64,000 nt of DNA. It comes from Acinetobacter lwoffii. Its GTDB lineage: Bacteria > Pseudomonadota > Gammaproteobacteria > Pseudomonadales > Moraxellaceae. A program made the translations under genes and the position numbers. Location of the stretch: assembly GCF_024129735.1 (NCBI RefSeq), contig NZ_JAMXXK010000002.1, forward strand, positions 1 through 64,000. The letters run 5' to 3'. Below the pieces are notes generated by a model. The model was not told the origin of the DNA. It was given only the letters and a program-made list of their open reading frames with translations, and did not search any database. Position 1 is the first letter of the stretch; each line of letters opens with the position of its first letter. Below, piece after piece: positions 27,450-37,138 of the stretch.

Positions 27450-28229
27450 ATGAAAAAATTAGCGATTGCTTCGGCACTACTTTCAGCAATAGCAATGACT
27501 GGTACAGCAGCACATGCTTACCAAGCAGAAATTGGTGCATCAGCAGGAGTGGTTGATCCTGACAACGGTGGAACTAGCGGTTCTTTCGGCGTTGATGGTA
27601 CATATTACTTCAATCCAGTTCAAACACGTAATGCACCATTAGCAGAAGCAGCATTCCTTGATCGTGCTAGCAACGTGAGTGCGCAATATCAATATAATGA
27701 AATTGGTGATTCTGAAGCGCATCGTTATGGCGTAGGTGCAGAGTACTTCGTACCGAATTCTGACTTCTACTTAAGCGGTAACGTCAATGGCCATGATCTG
27801 CAAGACAATGATGATGTAGAAAATGATTTAACCACCTATGCAGCTGAAGTCGGTTATCTGCCAGCGCCAGGTCTATTGATTGCGGCGGGTGTAAAAGGTT
27901 GGGATAACGACAATGATGATGGCGTAGATCCAACATTGCGTGCTAAATATGTCACTACACTTAGCAACGGTAAAGACATCAACCTGGAAGCAGGTGCAGC
28001 GTTTGGTGATTTAGATGAATACAATCTGGCAGCAGATTATTTCATCGACAAAACCTTGAGTGTCGGTGCTGATTATCACAACAATGATATTACCGACAAG
28101 AGCGAATTTGGTATCAATGCACGTAAGTTCATTAACCAGCAAGTGAGCTTAGAAGGCCGTGTCGGCTTTGGTGAACAGTTTAACAATGACTACAATACCT
28201 TTGGTGTAGCAGCGAAGTACCGCTTCTAA
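27450..28229 (+). CDS. Outer-membrane beta-barrel protein, Omp33-36-related paralogue
   Basis: 259 residues: signal peptide (MKKLAIASALLSAIAMTGTA...HA), then a beta-rich acidic barrel ending in KYRF. The conserved block YYFNPVQTRNAPLAEAAFLD resembles the PLAEAAFL segment of the porin at 1262 and is closest to the next gene. AEVGYLPAPGLLIAAGVKG and LRAKYVTTL recur in the neighbour, so the two are tandem duplicates. GAGGGG precedes the ATG. Likely a small porin; substrate unknown. Unusually rich in Asp/Asn. Confidence 0.75.
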   Translation: MKKLAIASALLSAIAMTGTAAHAYQAEIGASAGVVDPDNGGTSGSFGVDGTYYFNPVQTRNAPLAEAAFLDRASNVSAQYQYNEIGDSEAHRYGVGAEYFVPNSDFYLSGNVNGHDLQDNDDVENDLTTYAAEVGYLPAPGLLIAAGVKGWDNDNDDGVDPTLRAKYVTTLSNGKDINLEAGAAFGDLDEYNLAADYFIDKTLSVGADYHNNDITDKSEFGINARKFINQQVSLEGRVGFGEQFNNDYNTFGVAAKYRF

Positions 28230-28250
28230 TCTAAAACCAAAAATTAGTCA

Positions 28251-28284
28251 TTCATAGAAAACCCATCCTCGGATGGGTTTTTTT
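28251..28284 (+). terminator. Intrinsic terminator
   Basis: AAACCCATCC-TC-GGATGGGTTT then T-rich, after the first tandem porin. Confidence 0.8.
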
Positions 28285-28321
28285 ATTGCACTCTTAACAA
28301 GCATTTAGGTATTTTTGCACA

Positions 28322-28349
28322 TTGACGGGGCGAATATAAACTGTACAAT
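28322..28349 (+). promoter_or_regulatory. Predicted promoter of the second tandem porin
   Basis: TTGACG (28322-28327), 16-base spacer, TACAAT (28344-28349). Spacer length and hexamers resemble those of the other two porin genes in the window. Confidence 0.5.
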
Positions 28350-28404
28350 TTGTTACAACTGTTCATCAAACAGTCATATTTTTATAACAAAGAGAGAAAT
28401 CTAA

Positions 28405-29205
28405 ATGCTTAAGAAACTTGCTCTTGCTACAGCGCTTCTTGCTGGCCTGGGAACTGCACATGCTTACCAAGCTGAACTTAATGTCGGGTATGAAAATACA
28501 GATATTGATAATGTTGGGGATCTAGATACATTTTTCATCAATGGAAAATATTACTTAAACACTGTTCAAGTTAAGAACTCTCCACTTGCAGAAGCGGCTT
28601 TCCTAAATAAAGCAAGCAATATTGGCTTAGGTTATGCAAATGCAAGCGGTGATGGCGATGAGGATATTGATGTATTTGGTGTAAGTGGCGAGTTTTATAT
28701 TCCAAATACTCAATTTTATGTAAGCGGCACTATTAACCAGGTTGACTTTGCTGGTGAAGACAATACTGGCTATGCTTTTGAAGTTGGTTACTTACCAGTT
28801 AATGGCCTACTATTAGCAGCTGGTGCAGCTAATGAAAGCGTTGATCCAGTTCAGGTAGCAAATTATGGTTTTGTCCCTAACCTCCTAAATGCTGTTACTG
28901 TAGGTGATGATACTGCACTATCTTTACGTGCAAAATATGTGACTCAGATTGGTAATCATTTTGCCAATTTTGAAGGTTTAACTTATTTCGGTGATGAAAC
29001 AACTTATCGTTTAGGCGCTGATCTTTATATCGATCCAACTTTAAGTGTGGGTGTATCAATCGCGGATTCTACAGAAGATGATTCAGATACAGTATTTGGT
29101 TTACGCGCACAAAAATTCTTTACACCTGCAATTGCAGCTGGCGTGAACTATACAACTACTGACGGTGCTGACTCTTTCGGTATTAACGGTACTTTCCGCT
29201 TCTAA
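28405..29205 (+). CDS. Outer-membrane beta-barrel protein, second tandem paralogue
   Basis: 266 residues. Signal peptide (MLKKLALATALLAGLGTAHA), then the same plan as the preceding gene: YYLNTVQVKNSPLAEAAFLN, FEVGYLPVNGLLLAAGA, LRAKYVTQIG, ending GTFRF. It has an extra loop of about 25 residues around 145-170. It has its own promoter and terminator, so the duplicates are separately transcribed. Function beyond outer-membrane porin-like is unknown. Confidence 0.75.
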   Translation: MLKKLALATALLAGLGTAHAYQAELNVGYENTDIDNVGDLDTFFINGKYYLNTVQVKNSPLAEAAFLNKASNIGLGYANASGDGDEDIDVFGVSGEFYIPNTQFYVSGTINQVDFAGEDNTGYAFEVGYLPVNGLLLAAGAANESVDPVQVANYGFVPNLLNAVTVGDDTALSLRAKYVTQIGNHFANFEGLTYFGDETTYRLGADLYIDPTLSVGVSIADSTEDDSDTVFGLRAQKFFTPAIAAGVNYTTTDGADSFGINGTFRF

Positions 29206-29220
29206 TCTCTCCGATTAAAA

Positions 29221-29252
29221 GCAAAAAAAACCGCTCACTCGAGCGGTTTTTT
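29221..29252. terminator. Bidirectional intrinsic terminator
   Basis: AAAACCGCTC-ACTC-GAGCGGTTTT between the convergent porin and recJ. Confidence 0.8.
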
Positions 29253-29257
29253 ATGGC

Positions 29258-30958
29258 CTATTGTTCTAAATGGATAATCCGCATTTGCAAGCTGATATTG
29301 CCATTAAATACATTTTTATCCAGCTCATAGACCAATCGTGTATCTTTCATCGGGTCAAAGTCATATTTATCCGCTGCATTGAAAGCGATCGCATCCACGA
29401 CCTGCCCATTCTCCAACGCCACACGTAACTTAAGATGCACATCTTTAAGCCAGCGATAGTCCATGATTTTGAACACACCATCAAAAATCGGTTGGGGGAA
29501 TTTTTGCCCCCATGGACTTAAATTCTGTAATAAATCGACTGTTTCAATGTGAAAAGCAGAAGCTGGCAGCTCTCCATCCGTCCATAAAGTCGCAGTGAAT
29601 AAATCCTCATCCATCGCACCAATCAGTACTTCAAAGACCTGCTTAAACTCGGCGAAATTTTCTTTTTTCAGGGTTAAACCGGCTGCTGCTGCATGGCCAC
29701 CAAAATGACTGACTAAATGAGGATATTGCTCTGCTACCTGTTCAATCGCATCACGAATATGAATACCTTCAATCGAACGCGCCGAACCTTTGATATGAAT
29801 CCCATCCTGATCTGCGGCAAAAACAATACTCGGACGATGGAACTGCTCTTTTAAACGCCCTGCTACAATCCCGATCACTCCCTGATGCCAATGCTGTTCA
29901 AACATGATCAACGCAGCAGGTAGTTCAGTGGCATCCCACTGGATTTTATCCAGCTCAAGCAAGGCTTCCTGCTTGATTTTACCTTCCACCTGACGGCGTT
30001 CGACATTGAGCTGATTCAGCTGTTCAGCCAGTGGATAAGCAGTTGTCAGATCAGGAGCCAGCAAACATTCGATCCCGATATCCATGGTTTCCATGCGTCC
30101 AGCCGCGTTAATCCGTGGGCCTAAAACAAAGCCCAAATCTTGAGCTTTCAGACCAGCAGGATCACGCTTTGCAATATCAAGTAGCGCACTGATCCCTGCA
30201 CGGCACTGCCCTTGCTGGATCCGTTTCAGACCTGCATCGACCAGAATCCGGTTGTTGTAGTCCAAGCTCGCGACATCGGCATAGGTGCCGAGCGCTACCA
30301 GATCAAGATAATTGGTAATTACAGTAGAGGATTTTCCAAGTTTCTTGCGATGGGTAGACAGATTGGCCAATACATAAAAAGCCACCCCGACCCCGGCTAG
30401 TGCTTTGCTTGGAAAGTCGCAACCCAACTGATTGGGATTGACCACGGCTTCGGCTTTTGGTGTCGGCTTGGTCGTCAGATGATGGTCGGTAATGATTACC
30501 TGCATGCCATGATCTTGTGCCTGTTTGACTCCTTCATGACTGGAAATGCCATTGTCCACGGTAATCAGTAAATCAGGTGTGAAACTGACAAAGGCCAGAT
30601 CTGCAATTGCGGGTGTCAGTCCATAACCATATTTAAAACGGTCAGGAACCAGATATTCGACATTGGCACCCATATCGCGCAGTGCCAGCACCATGAGTGC
30701 AGTACTGGTCGCGCCATCGGCATCATAATCACCGACGATCACGATTTTCTGGCCACGATCAATCGCCTGATCGATCAGTTGAATCGCTTCAGGCAACCCC
30801 TTCATGGTCGGTGCCAGCAAATGCTTCAGCTTGAGCTCAAGTTCCTGCTCGGATTCCACCCCACGACGAGCCAGAATCTCGGCCACAAATGCAGGGACGC
30901 CCGGTAAATTTTCAGGGCGTGTCAGCAATGGACGTTGTTTGATTTCCAGTTTTTGCAT
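29258..30958 (-). CDS. recJ: Single-stranded-DNA-specific exonuclease RecJ
   Basis: 566 residues (E. coli 577). 5'-3' exonuclease of recombination and mismatch repair. DHH-family motifs are visible: VGDYDADGATSTALMV (motif I), VDNGISS, VIITDHHLT (motif III, DHH), VNPNQ, and the DHHA1 segment SHFGGHAAAAGLTL (about 425). Two bases downstream of pdxH's stop codon, so probably in one operon glmM-pdxH-recJ. Confidence 0.95.
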   Translation of the reverse strand: MQKLEIKQRPLLTRPENLPGVPAFVAEILARRGVESEQELELKLKHLLAPTMKGLPEAIQLIDQAIDRGQKIVIVGDYDADGATSTALMVLALRDMGANVEYLVPDRFKYGYGLTPAIADLAFVSFTPDLLITVDNGISSHEGVKQAQDHGMQVIITDHHLTTKPTPKAEAVVNPNQLGCDFPSKALAGVGVAFYVLANLSTHRKKLGKSSTVITNYLDLVALGTYADVASLDYNNRILVDAGLKRIQQGQCRAGISALLDIAKRDPAGLKAQDLGFVLGPRINAAGRMETMDIGIECLLAPDLTTAYPLAEQLNQLNVERRQVEGKIKQEALLELDKIQWDATELPAALIMFEQHWHQGVIGIVAGRLKEQFHRPSIVFAADQDGIHIKGSARSIEGIHIRDAIEQVAEQYPHLVSHFGGHAAAAGLTLKKENFAEFKQVFEVLIGAMDEDLFTATLWTDGELPASAFHIETVDLLQNLSPWGQKFPQPIFDGVFKIMDYRWLKDVHLKLRVALENGQVVDAIAFNAADKYDFDPMKDTRLVYELDKNVFNGNISLQMRIIHLEQ

Positions 30959-30960
30959 GG

Positions 30961-31617
30961 TTATGGCATTAAGCGCTCTAAAGTCCAGCCGGCATCGGTT
31001 TGGCGATAACTTAAACGGTCATGCAAACGGTTCGGACGACCCTGCCAGAATTCATAATAATCGGGTTCGAGACGATAACCACCCCAGAATACCGGCTTGT
31101 CCAGCTGTTGCTGATTGGCAACCTGGGTATGCAAATCCCAAAAACGTTGCTGCAATTCCTCACGACTAGCCACGATGCCACTTTGCGGGGTACTGATATG
31201 CGCGGCAATCTGGCTTTCGCGTGGACGTTTATGATAATAGTCGGTCGATTCTTCTTCCGATATTTTCTTTACACGACCCGAAATACGAATCTGACGTTCC
31301 TGATCCTGCCAGTAGAACAACAGTTCGGCATAAGGATTCTTAGCCAGATCCAGACCTTTTTGACTATCATAGTTGGTATAAAAATCATACCCTGCGTCAG
31401 TCGCTCCACGCAGCAATACCGTACGCACATGCGGACGGCCTTGTGCATTGGCTGTTGCCAACGACATGGCATAGGGCTCGTGCAATTTTGCTTCCAGTGC
31501 ATGGTTAAACCATTGCAAGAACTGCATATGCGGATTCGGATTGACTTGCTGTTCCTGTAACTCGCCTTTTTCATAATTCAGGCGTAGTTCACTCAGATCC
31601 TTGATCAGATCACTCAT
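30961..31617 (-). CDS. pdxH: Pyridoxine/pyridoxamine 5'-phosphate oxidase
   Basis: 218 residues, exactly the E. coli length. FMN enzyme making pyridoxal 5'-phosphate. Seen: [40 protein letters not shown], SAxQSG-like [14 protein letters not shown] and the C-terminal [12 protein letters not shown]. 14 bases from glmM and 2 bases from recJ. Confidence 0.95.
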   Translation of the reverse strand: MSDLIKDLSELRLNYEKGELQEQQVNPNPHMQFLQWFNHALEAKLHEPYAMSLATANAQGRPHVRTVLLRGATDAGYDFYTNYDSQKGLDLAKNPYAELLFYWQDQERQIRISGRVKKISEEESTDYYHKRPRESQIAAHISTPQSGIVASREELQQRFWDLHTQVANQQQLDKPVFWGGYRLEPDYYEFWQGRPNRLHDRLSYRQTDAGWTLERLMP

Positions 31618-31631
31618 TATCTATGTTCCCG

Positions 31632-32963
31632 TTAAGCTGCATTGGCACGCACAGCATCTGCCAGGCTGTTTGCAAGTGTGGTGACTTCAGCCAGATCATC
31701 GCCTTCGACCATCACACGAATGACAGGTTCTGTGCCGGATTTACGAATCAATAAACGGCCACGGCCTTTAAGCTGCTGTTCGGCTTTTTCAAATTCAGCT
31801 GCCAGTGCAGGCACTGAATAAGGATCAAACATGGCATTTAAACGTACATTGACCAGGACATTTGGCAACAGTTTAAAGTCAGCCACAAGTTCATGCAGGG
31901 CTTTTTTCTGTTCAACCATCACCGTTAATACCTGCAAGGCGGCAATAATCGCATCGCCTGTGGTGCTCTTGTCCAAAGTCAGAATATGACCTGAAGGCTC
32001 ACCACCAATGGTCCAACCATTTTCTTCCAGGCCCTGCAATACATAACGGTCGCCGACTTTGGCACGTAATAACGGCACTTGTGCTTTTTCCAGCGCCAGT
32101 TCCAATGCCATATTGCTCATTAAGGTACCCACAATACCTGCAGGTTTTTTCGAGCTTTGAGTCGCAAGAATATAAAGAATATGGTCGCCATCAATCAGAT
32201 TACCGGCTTTATCTACGAGAACCACACGGTCAGCATCCCCATCAAAGGCAATACCCAAATCCGCTTGATGTTGAATCACGGCTTGTTGCAAGCTTTCCGG
32301 ATGCGTTGAACCACAGCCCTCATTAATATTTAAACCGCTCGGCTCATTGTGAATCGCAATTACACGTGCGCCCAGTTCACGGAACACTGCAGGTCCCACG
32401 TTATAGGCTGCACCATTGGCACAATCCACCACAATGGTGAGTTCATTCAGATCCAGATGATACGGGAACGTCGATTTACAGAATTCAATATAGCGACCAT
32501 TAGCATCTTTAACCCGGATACTTTTACCCAGATTCGCCGTATCTTCAATCACAAAATCTTTTTCAAGTTCCTGATTAATTTCGTCTTGCAAGGCATCTGG
32601 CAGTTTTTTGCCTTCCGCAGAGAAGAACTTAATGCCGTTGTCAAAATACGGGTTATGCGAAGCGGAAATGACAATACCCAAGCTGGCATGCAAAGCACGG
32701 GTCAGATGAGCAATGGCTGGAGTCGGTAGTGGACCTAAAAGATGAACATAAACGCCAGCGGCATTTAAACCTGCCTGTAAGGCAGCTTCCAGGATATAAC
32801 CAGACAAACGGGTATCTTTACCCAGAACCACCAATGGTTTGGATTTTTTACTATGACGTTTTAAAACTTTACCAGCCGCAAATCCCAGTTTCAGGGCAAA
32901 CTCAGGGGTAATCGGCAATTCGCCAAACTTTCCACGAATACCATCCGTACCAAAATAACTCAT
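31632..32963 (-). CDS. glmM: Phosphoglucosamine mutase
   Basis: 443 residues (E. coli 445). Converts glucosamine-6-P to glucosamine-1-P for UDP-GlcNAc, murein and LPS. The start [11 protein letters not shown] is the family N-terminus, so the ATG at 32963 is chosen over one 39 bases upstream. Active-site phosphoserine loop [19 protein letters not shown] (about 97-115), metal loop DGDADRV, sugar loop GGEPSGH, phosphate loop [12 protein letters not shown]. Confidence 0.95.
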   Translation of the reverse strand: MSYFGTDGIRGKFGELPITPEFALKLGFAAGKVLKRHSKKSKPLVVLGKDTRLSGYILEAALQAGLNAAGVYVHLLGPLPTPAIAHLTRALHASLGIVISASHNPYFDNGIKFFSAEGKKLPDALQDEINQELEKDFVIEDTANLGKSIRVKDANGRYIEFCKSTFPYHLDLNELTIVVDCANGAAYNVGPAVFRELGARVIAIHNEPSGLNINEGCGSTHPESLQQAVIQHQADLGIAFDGDADRVVLVDKAGNLIDGDHILYILATQSSKKPAGIVGTLMSNMALELALEKAQVPLLRAKVGDRYVLQGLEENGWTIGGEPSGHILTLDKSTTGDAIIAALQVLTVMVEQKKALHELVADFKLLPNVLVNVRLNAMFDPYSVPALAAEFEKAEQQLKGRGRLLIRKSGTEPVIRVMVEGDDLAEVTTLANSLADAVRANAA

Positions 32964-33033
32964 CTTTATCTCACTTCTTAGCGGATGATTGATATCACCC
33001 ATTTTTTTCCTTGAGTCACACTTTACACCAAAA

Positions 33034-33066
33034 TAAAAAAGCCGTCATTTGCATGACGGCTTTTTA
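33034..33066 (-). terminator. Intrinsic terminator after guaB
   Basis: AAAGCCGTCAT-TTGC-ATGACGGCTTT with A/T-rich flanks, between guaB and glmM on the minus strand. Confidence 0.75.
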
Positions 33067-33086
33067 AAATTTTAAATCACAGGAAA

Positions 33087-34580
<1,494 letters not shown>

Positions 34581-34746
34581 CTATTATAAACAAATATCGG
34601 CTTAAATTTCATTGCAATTGCAAAATTATTTTTTTATTCAAGCTTCGTACACGCAGATCTATGTGGGTGCTAAAACAGTATCAATAATACGTCCGATCAT
34701 GAAGTTCCCTATTTTAAAATATACCCCGATCATTTTAATGAAGTGA

Positions 34747-34770
34747 AAAGCAGAGCCTAAGCTCTGCTTT
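34747..34770. terminator. Stem-loop downstream of the YkgJ-like gene
   Basis: AAAGCAGAGC-CTAA-GCTCTGCTTT, 10-bp perfect stem; short T stretch on the minus-strand exit. Confidence 0.55.
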
Positions 34771-34778
34771 GGATGGAT

Positions 34779-35144
34779 TTAGCTGACATATTCAAAACTG
34801 TCATCATTGTCGGCTTCATCAGTTTCAATCTGGACAAAGGGCAACATATTGTGTGCAATACGTGCCTTATTGCATTGCTCATCGGCAATCTGCACTTCTT
34901 TGCAGGATGAACTGCGCTGCTCATACATACCACAGCTGACCTGCTGGCCGATGGTGCCATCAAGTGCAATACAGCGTGGATTTTTTTGATTGGTTCCAGC
35001 CATACATGAATAGACTGCTGTCACAGGTTCGGTATAGTGCTCAGGCATATGAATTCCTTCAGCCCAATAAAACGAAACCCTGAAATAGGCGCAGCACGCC
35101 CCGCAGCTTAAACACGCATCCGGTTTTGGAACTTGAGACAACAT
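34779..35144 (-). CDS. YkgJ-family cysteine-cluster protein
   Basis: 121 residues, soluble. N-terminal Cys cluster CLSCGACCAYFRVSF (Cys 11, 14, 17, 18), then further Cys at CMAG, RCIAL, SCGMY, SCKEVQ and QCNKAR, the pattern of the zinc/iron-chelating domain (formerly UPF0153/YkgJ). It probably binds a metal cofactor; biochemical role unknown. The last residues are acidic. Alone between guaB and the MBL-fold gene. Confidence 0.75.
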   Translation of the reverse strand: MLSQVPKPDACLSCGACCAYFRVSFYWAEGIHMPEHYTEPVTAVYSCMAGTNQKNPRCIALDGTIGQQVSCGMYEQRSSSCKEVQIADEQCNKARIAHNMLPFVQIETDEADNDDSFEYVS

Positions 35145-35241
35145 TTCTTATAAGTTCTCATTATCAAAAAAAAGTTTTTTGGAGAAGAAATATAAAAAAT
35201 GTTGTTTTTCCACACAAGAAAAAAATTATTTTTTGTGTGAA

Positions 35242-36039
35242 CTATTCAGGACAGGTAAAAACCGTTTCATCCATCAGGTCAGTGCCGCATTCCAGCGTTT
35301 CAATCCAGTCCAGAAACTGGGTAATCTGCTCTTTGCCGATAAATGGTGTGCCATGCTGCGGCACAATCATCTCGATTTCCATGCTGCGTACCATTTTCAC
35401 CCAGAGACGAATCACCTTGTTATTGCACATATAGCGTTGATGGAAGCTTTTCATTTTTGGGATATGCGCGGCAAAGTTTTCCAGTGGCTTGGCGGCATCT
35501 TCAACCATGGACGCACCCATATCACCTGAAAATAAAATTTTGGCAATCGGATCATAAAACTGGAAATTCCCTACCGAATGCAGAAAATGCGCCGGTACCG
35601 CCACAATATGAGATTGGCCCAGTGGAATGATTTGACCATGATCCGGAAGCTCCACCAGACGGTCCAGCCAGTTGCCTTTCATCCGGTCGCTCATAAAGGC
35701 CGAGTTTAAGTGCGGCAAGAAACGTGCCCACAGCTTGGATGCCACCACTTTGGCATCGGTATATACCAGCCAGCGCGGCATGGAAGTGATAATGTCCGGG
35801 TCTTGATGTGAAGCCATGACATAGTCCAGATGGGTCAAGCGGGTGTATTTATTCAGTTCCATGGTCAGCGGCACATAGGTTAAATCACCACCCGGATCGA
35901 GTACCGCTGCGCGCTCATGATCAATAATCAAAAACTGGTTTGCCTGAACGCCTTCACCTTTGACCAGACTGGTAAAACTAATGCATTTATGTGTCCCATT
36001 ATCAAACAGGACTTGCGATGTGGTGCGCTCAAAAACCAT
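35242..36039 (-). CDS. Metallo-beta-lactamase-fold protein, ODP (flavodiiron-like) type
   Basis: 265 residues from the ATG at 36039 (GGGGAA upstream; an earlier in-frame ATG at 36090 lacks it). Beta-lactamase-like fold resembling the diiron domain of flavodiiron proteins: VLDPGGD, MASHQDPDIITSMP (metal motif His-x-Asp-Pro-Asp where classical FDPs have His-x-Glu-x-Asp), PAHFLHSVGNFQFYDP, FSGDMGAS and VPQHGTPF. There is no flavodoxin domain. A stand-alone oxygen-binding or NO/O2-reducing protein is possible; a partner is not encoded nearby. The Cys near the C-terminus (TLECG, FTCPE) may be incidental. Confidence 0.65.
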   Translation of the reverse strand: MVFERTTSQVLFDNGTHKCISFTSLVKGEGVQANQFLIIDHERAAVLDPGGDLTYVPLTMELNKYTRLTHLDYVMASHQDPDIITSMPRWLVYTDAKVVASKLWARFLPHLNSAFMSDRMKGNWLDRLVELPDHGQIIPLGQSHIVAVPAHFLHSVGNFQFYDPIAKILFSGDMGASMVEDAAKPLENFAAHIPKMKSFHQRYMCNNKVIRLWVKMVRSMEIEMIVPQHGTPFIGKEQITQFLDWIETLECGTDLMDETVFTCPE

Positions 36040-36169
36040 GTAAATTCCCCAATTTATAGTTAAAACTGCTGTTTTATACCCATACAACATATAAGGATTT
36101 AATAGAATTTACAATCCATAAAACCGACCATATCACGAGCTTTATCAAGCTTTTCAGAGGATTTAGGCA

Positions 36170-36200
36170 TAAAAAATCCTGAGTTTTTAGCTCAGGATTC
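36170..36200 (-). terminator. Intrinsic terminator after the Mn exporter gene
   Basis: AATCCTGAG-CTAAAAA-CTCAGGATT followed by T6 on the minus strand. Confidence 0.75.
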
Positions 36201-36222
36201 ATGCAATTTGTTATTTTATAAT

Positions 36223-36798
36223 TTAAAAGAAATAATATTGAACCAGGGTCGCGACACCTATGACCAGGAAAATGGCCGCGCCAATTTTATGGATCAGGCT
36301 GATCGGTAGTTTGTTCGCCAGTTTATCACCCAAAAATACCGCAGGCGCATTGGCCAGCATCATGCCTAGCGTAGTACCCAACATCACCCAGAAGACGCTG
36401 TCGAAACGTGCCGCCAGTGCCACTGTGGCAATCTGGGTTTTGTCACCAATTTCTGCCAGAAAAAACAAAATGAAGGTTGCACCAAATACCCCGAATTTTT
36501 GCCATTTATTGATACTGGCATTTTCATCACCCAGTTCATCCGGAATCAGCATCCAGACTGCCATCGCGATAAAGCCAATCGAAACGATCCACAGCAGTAC
36601 TTCCGGCCCAATCACTGTGGTTACCCATTGTCCCAATACTGCAGAAAGGCCGTGGTTAATCAGCGTCGCCAATAAAATGGCAACTAAAATAGGAACAGGT
36701 TTGCGAAAACGTGCGGCAAGCAGCAATGCCAGCAGTTGGGTCTTATCACCCATTTCAGCCAGCGCTACGATTGCAGTCGACAGTAGGAATTCATACAT
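36223..36798 (-). CDS. GDT1/UPF0016 family cation exporter, probably Mn2+
   Basis: 191 residues, six or seven membrane helices in two homologous halves, each with the family motif Glu-x-Gly-Asp-Lys-Thr-Gln: ALAEMGDKTQL (about 13-23) and FLAEIGDKTQI (about 115-125). Bacterial members such as Vibrio MneA export Mn2+. The leader carries a yybP-ykoY-type element with a perfect 17-spaced promoter upstream, which supports Mn2+ as the signal and substrate. Single gene with its own terminator. Confidence 0.85.
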   Translation of the reverse strand: MYEFLLSTAIVALAEMGDKTQLLALLLAARFRKPVPILVAILLATLINHGLSAVLGQWVTTVIGPEVLLWIVSIGFIAMAVWMLIPDELGDENASINKWQKFGVFGATFILFFLAEIGDKTQIATVALAARFDSVFWVMLGTTLGMMLANAPAVFLGDKLANKLPISLIHKIGAAIFLVIGVATLVQYYFF

Positions 36799-36811
36799 GA
36801 GGTTTTTCTCT

Positions 36812-36852
36812 GGCTAGCATCCAATACCAATGACTCACCGCTCCTGCTAGCC
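36812..36852 (-). promoter_or_regulatory. Expression-platform stem of the Mn riboswitch
   Basis: An 8-bp perfect stem (GGCTAGCA/TGCTAGCC) between the aptamer and the ATG at 36798. No T-run follows, which points to control of translation or pairing with the aptamer rather than termination. Role inferred. Confidence 0.45.
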
Positions 36853-36867
36853 AAAATCTGCAGAGTG

Positions 36868-37008
36868 GTAAATCAAAGGTCTTGCCAACAAAAGAAAGCT
36901 TGGAAAAGCTGACTTGGTTCTTTGCTATGATGACCATGCTCGGTTGAGCAAATATGTTGACCATCACCCTTCTGCTTTGCGCAAAAGGCGGCTACTCCCC
37001 AATGAAGT
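36868..37008 (-). ncRNA. yybP-ykoY (Mn2+) riboswitch aptamer
   Basis: On the minus strand the leader begins about 10 nt after the promoter and contains TTGGGGAGTAGCCG (GGGGAGTAGC at 37000-36991), then GGTCAACATA, and closes with GGCAAGACCTTTG (near 36886-36874). These are the conserved sequence blocks of the yybP-ykoY class, as in the E. coli mntP and alx leaders. It precedes a GDT1-type exporter, the expected kind of target. Confidence 0.85.
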
Positions 37009-37014
37009 GCGCCA

Positions 37015-37043
37015 AGTATAGAATCAAATAGATTATTTTTCAA
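37015..37043 (-). promoter_or_regulatory. Promoter of the riboswitch-exporter transcript
   Basis: On the minus strand TTGAAA (37043-37038), 17-base spacer, TATACT (37020-37015); implied start near 37008. Confidence 0.65.
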
Positions 37044-37052
37044 TGCAGCAGC

Positions 37053-37081
37053 AAAAAACCCTGCCGAAGCAGGGTTTTCTC
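37053..37081. terminator. Intrinsic terminator after aceF
   Basis: AAAACCCTGC-TTCG-GCAGGGTTTT with a UUCG-type tetraloop and T6 on the minus strand. Confidence 0.8.
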
Positions 37082-37138
37082 TTTACACCCTCTTTATATT
37101 TCTCCCAGAGAGAGAATAAAGGGCATATACATGATTTT

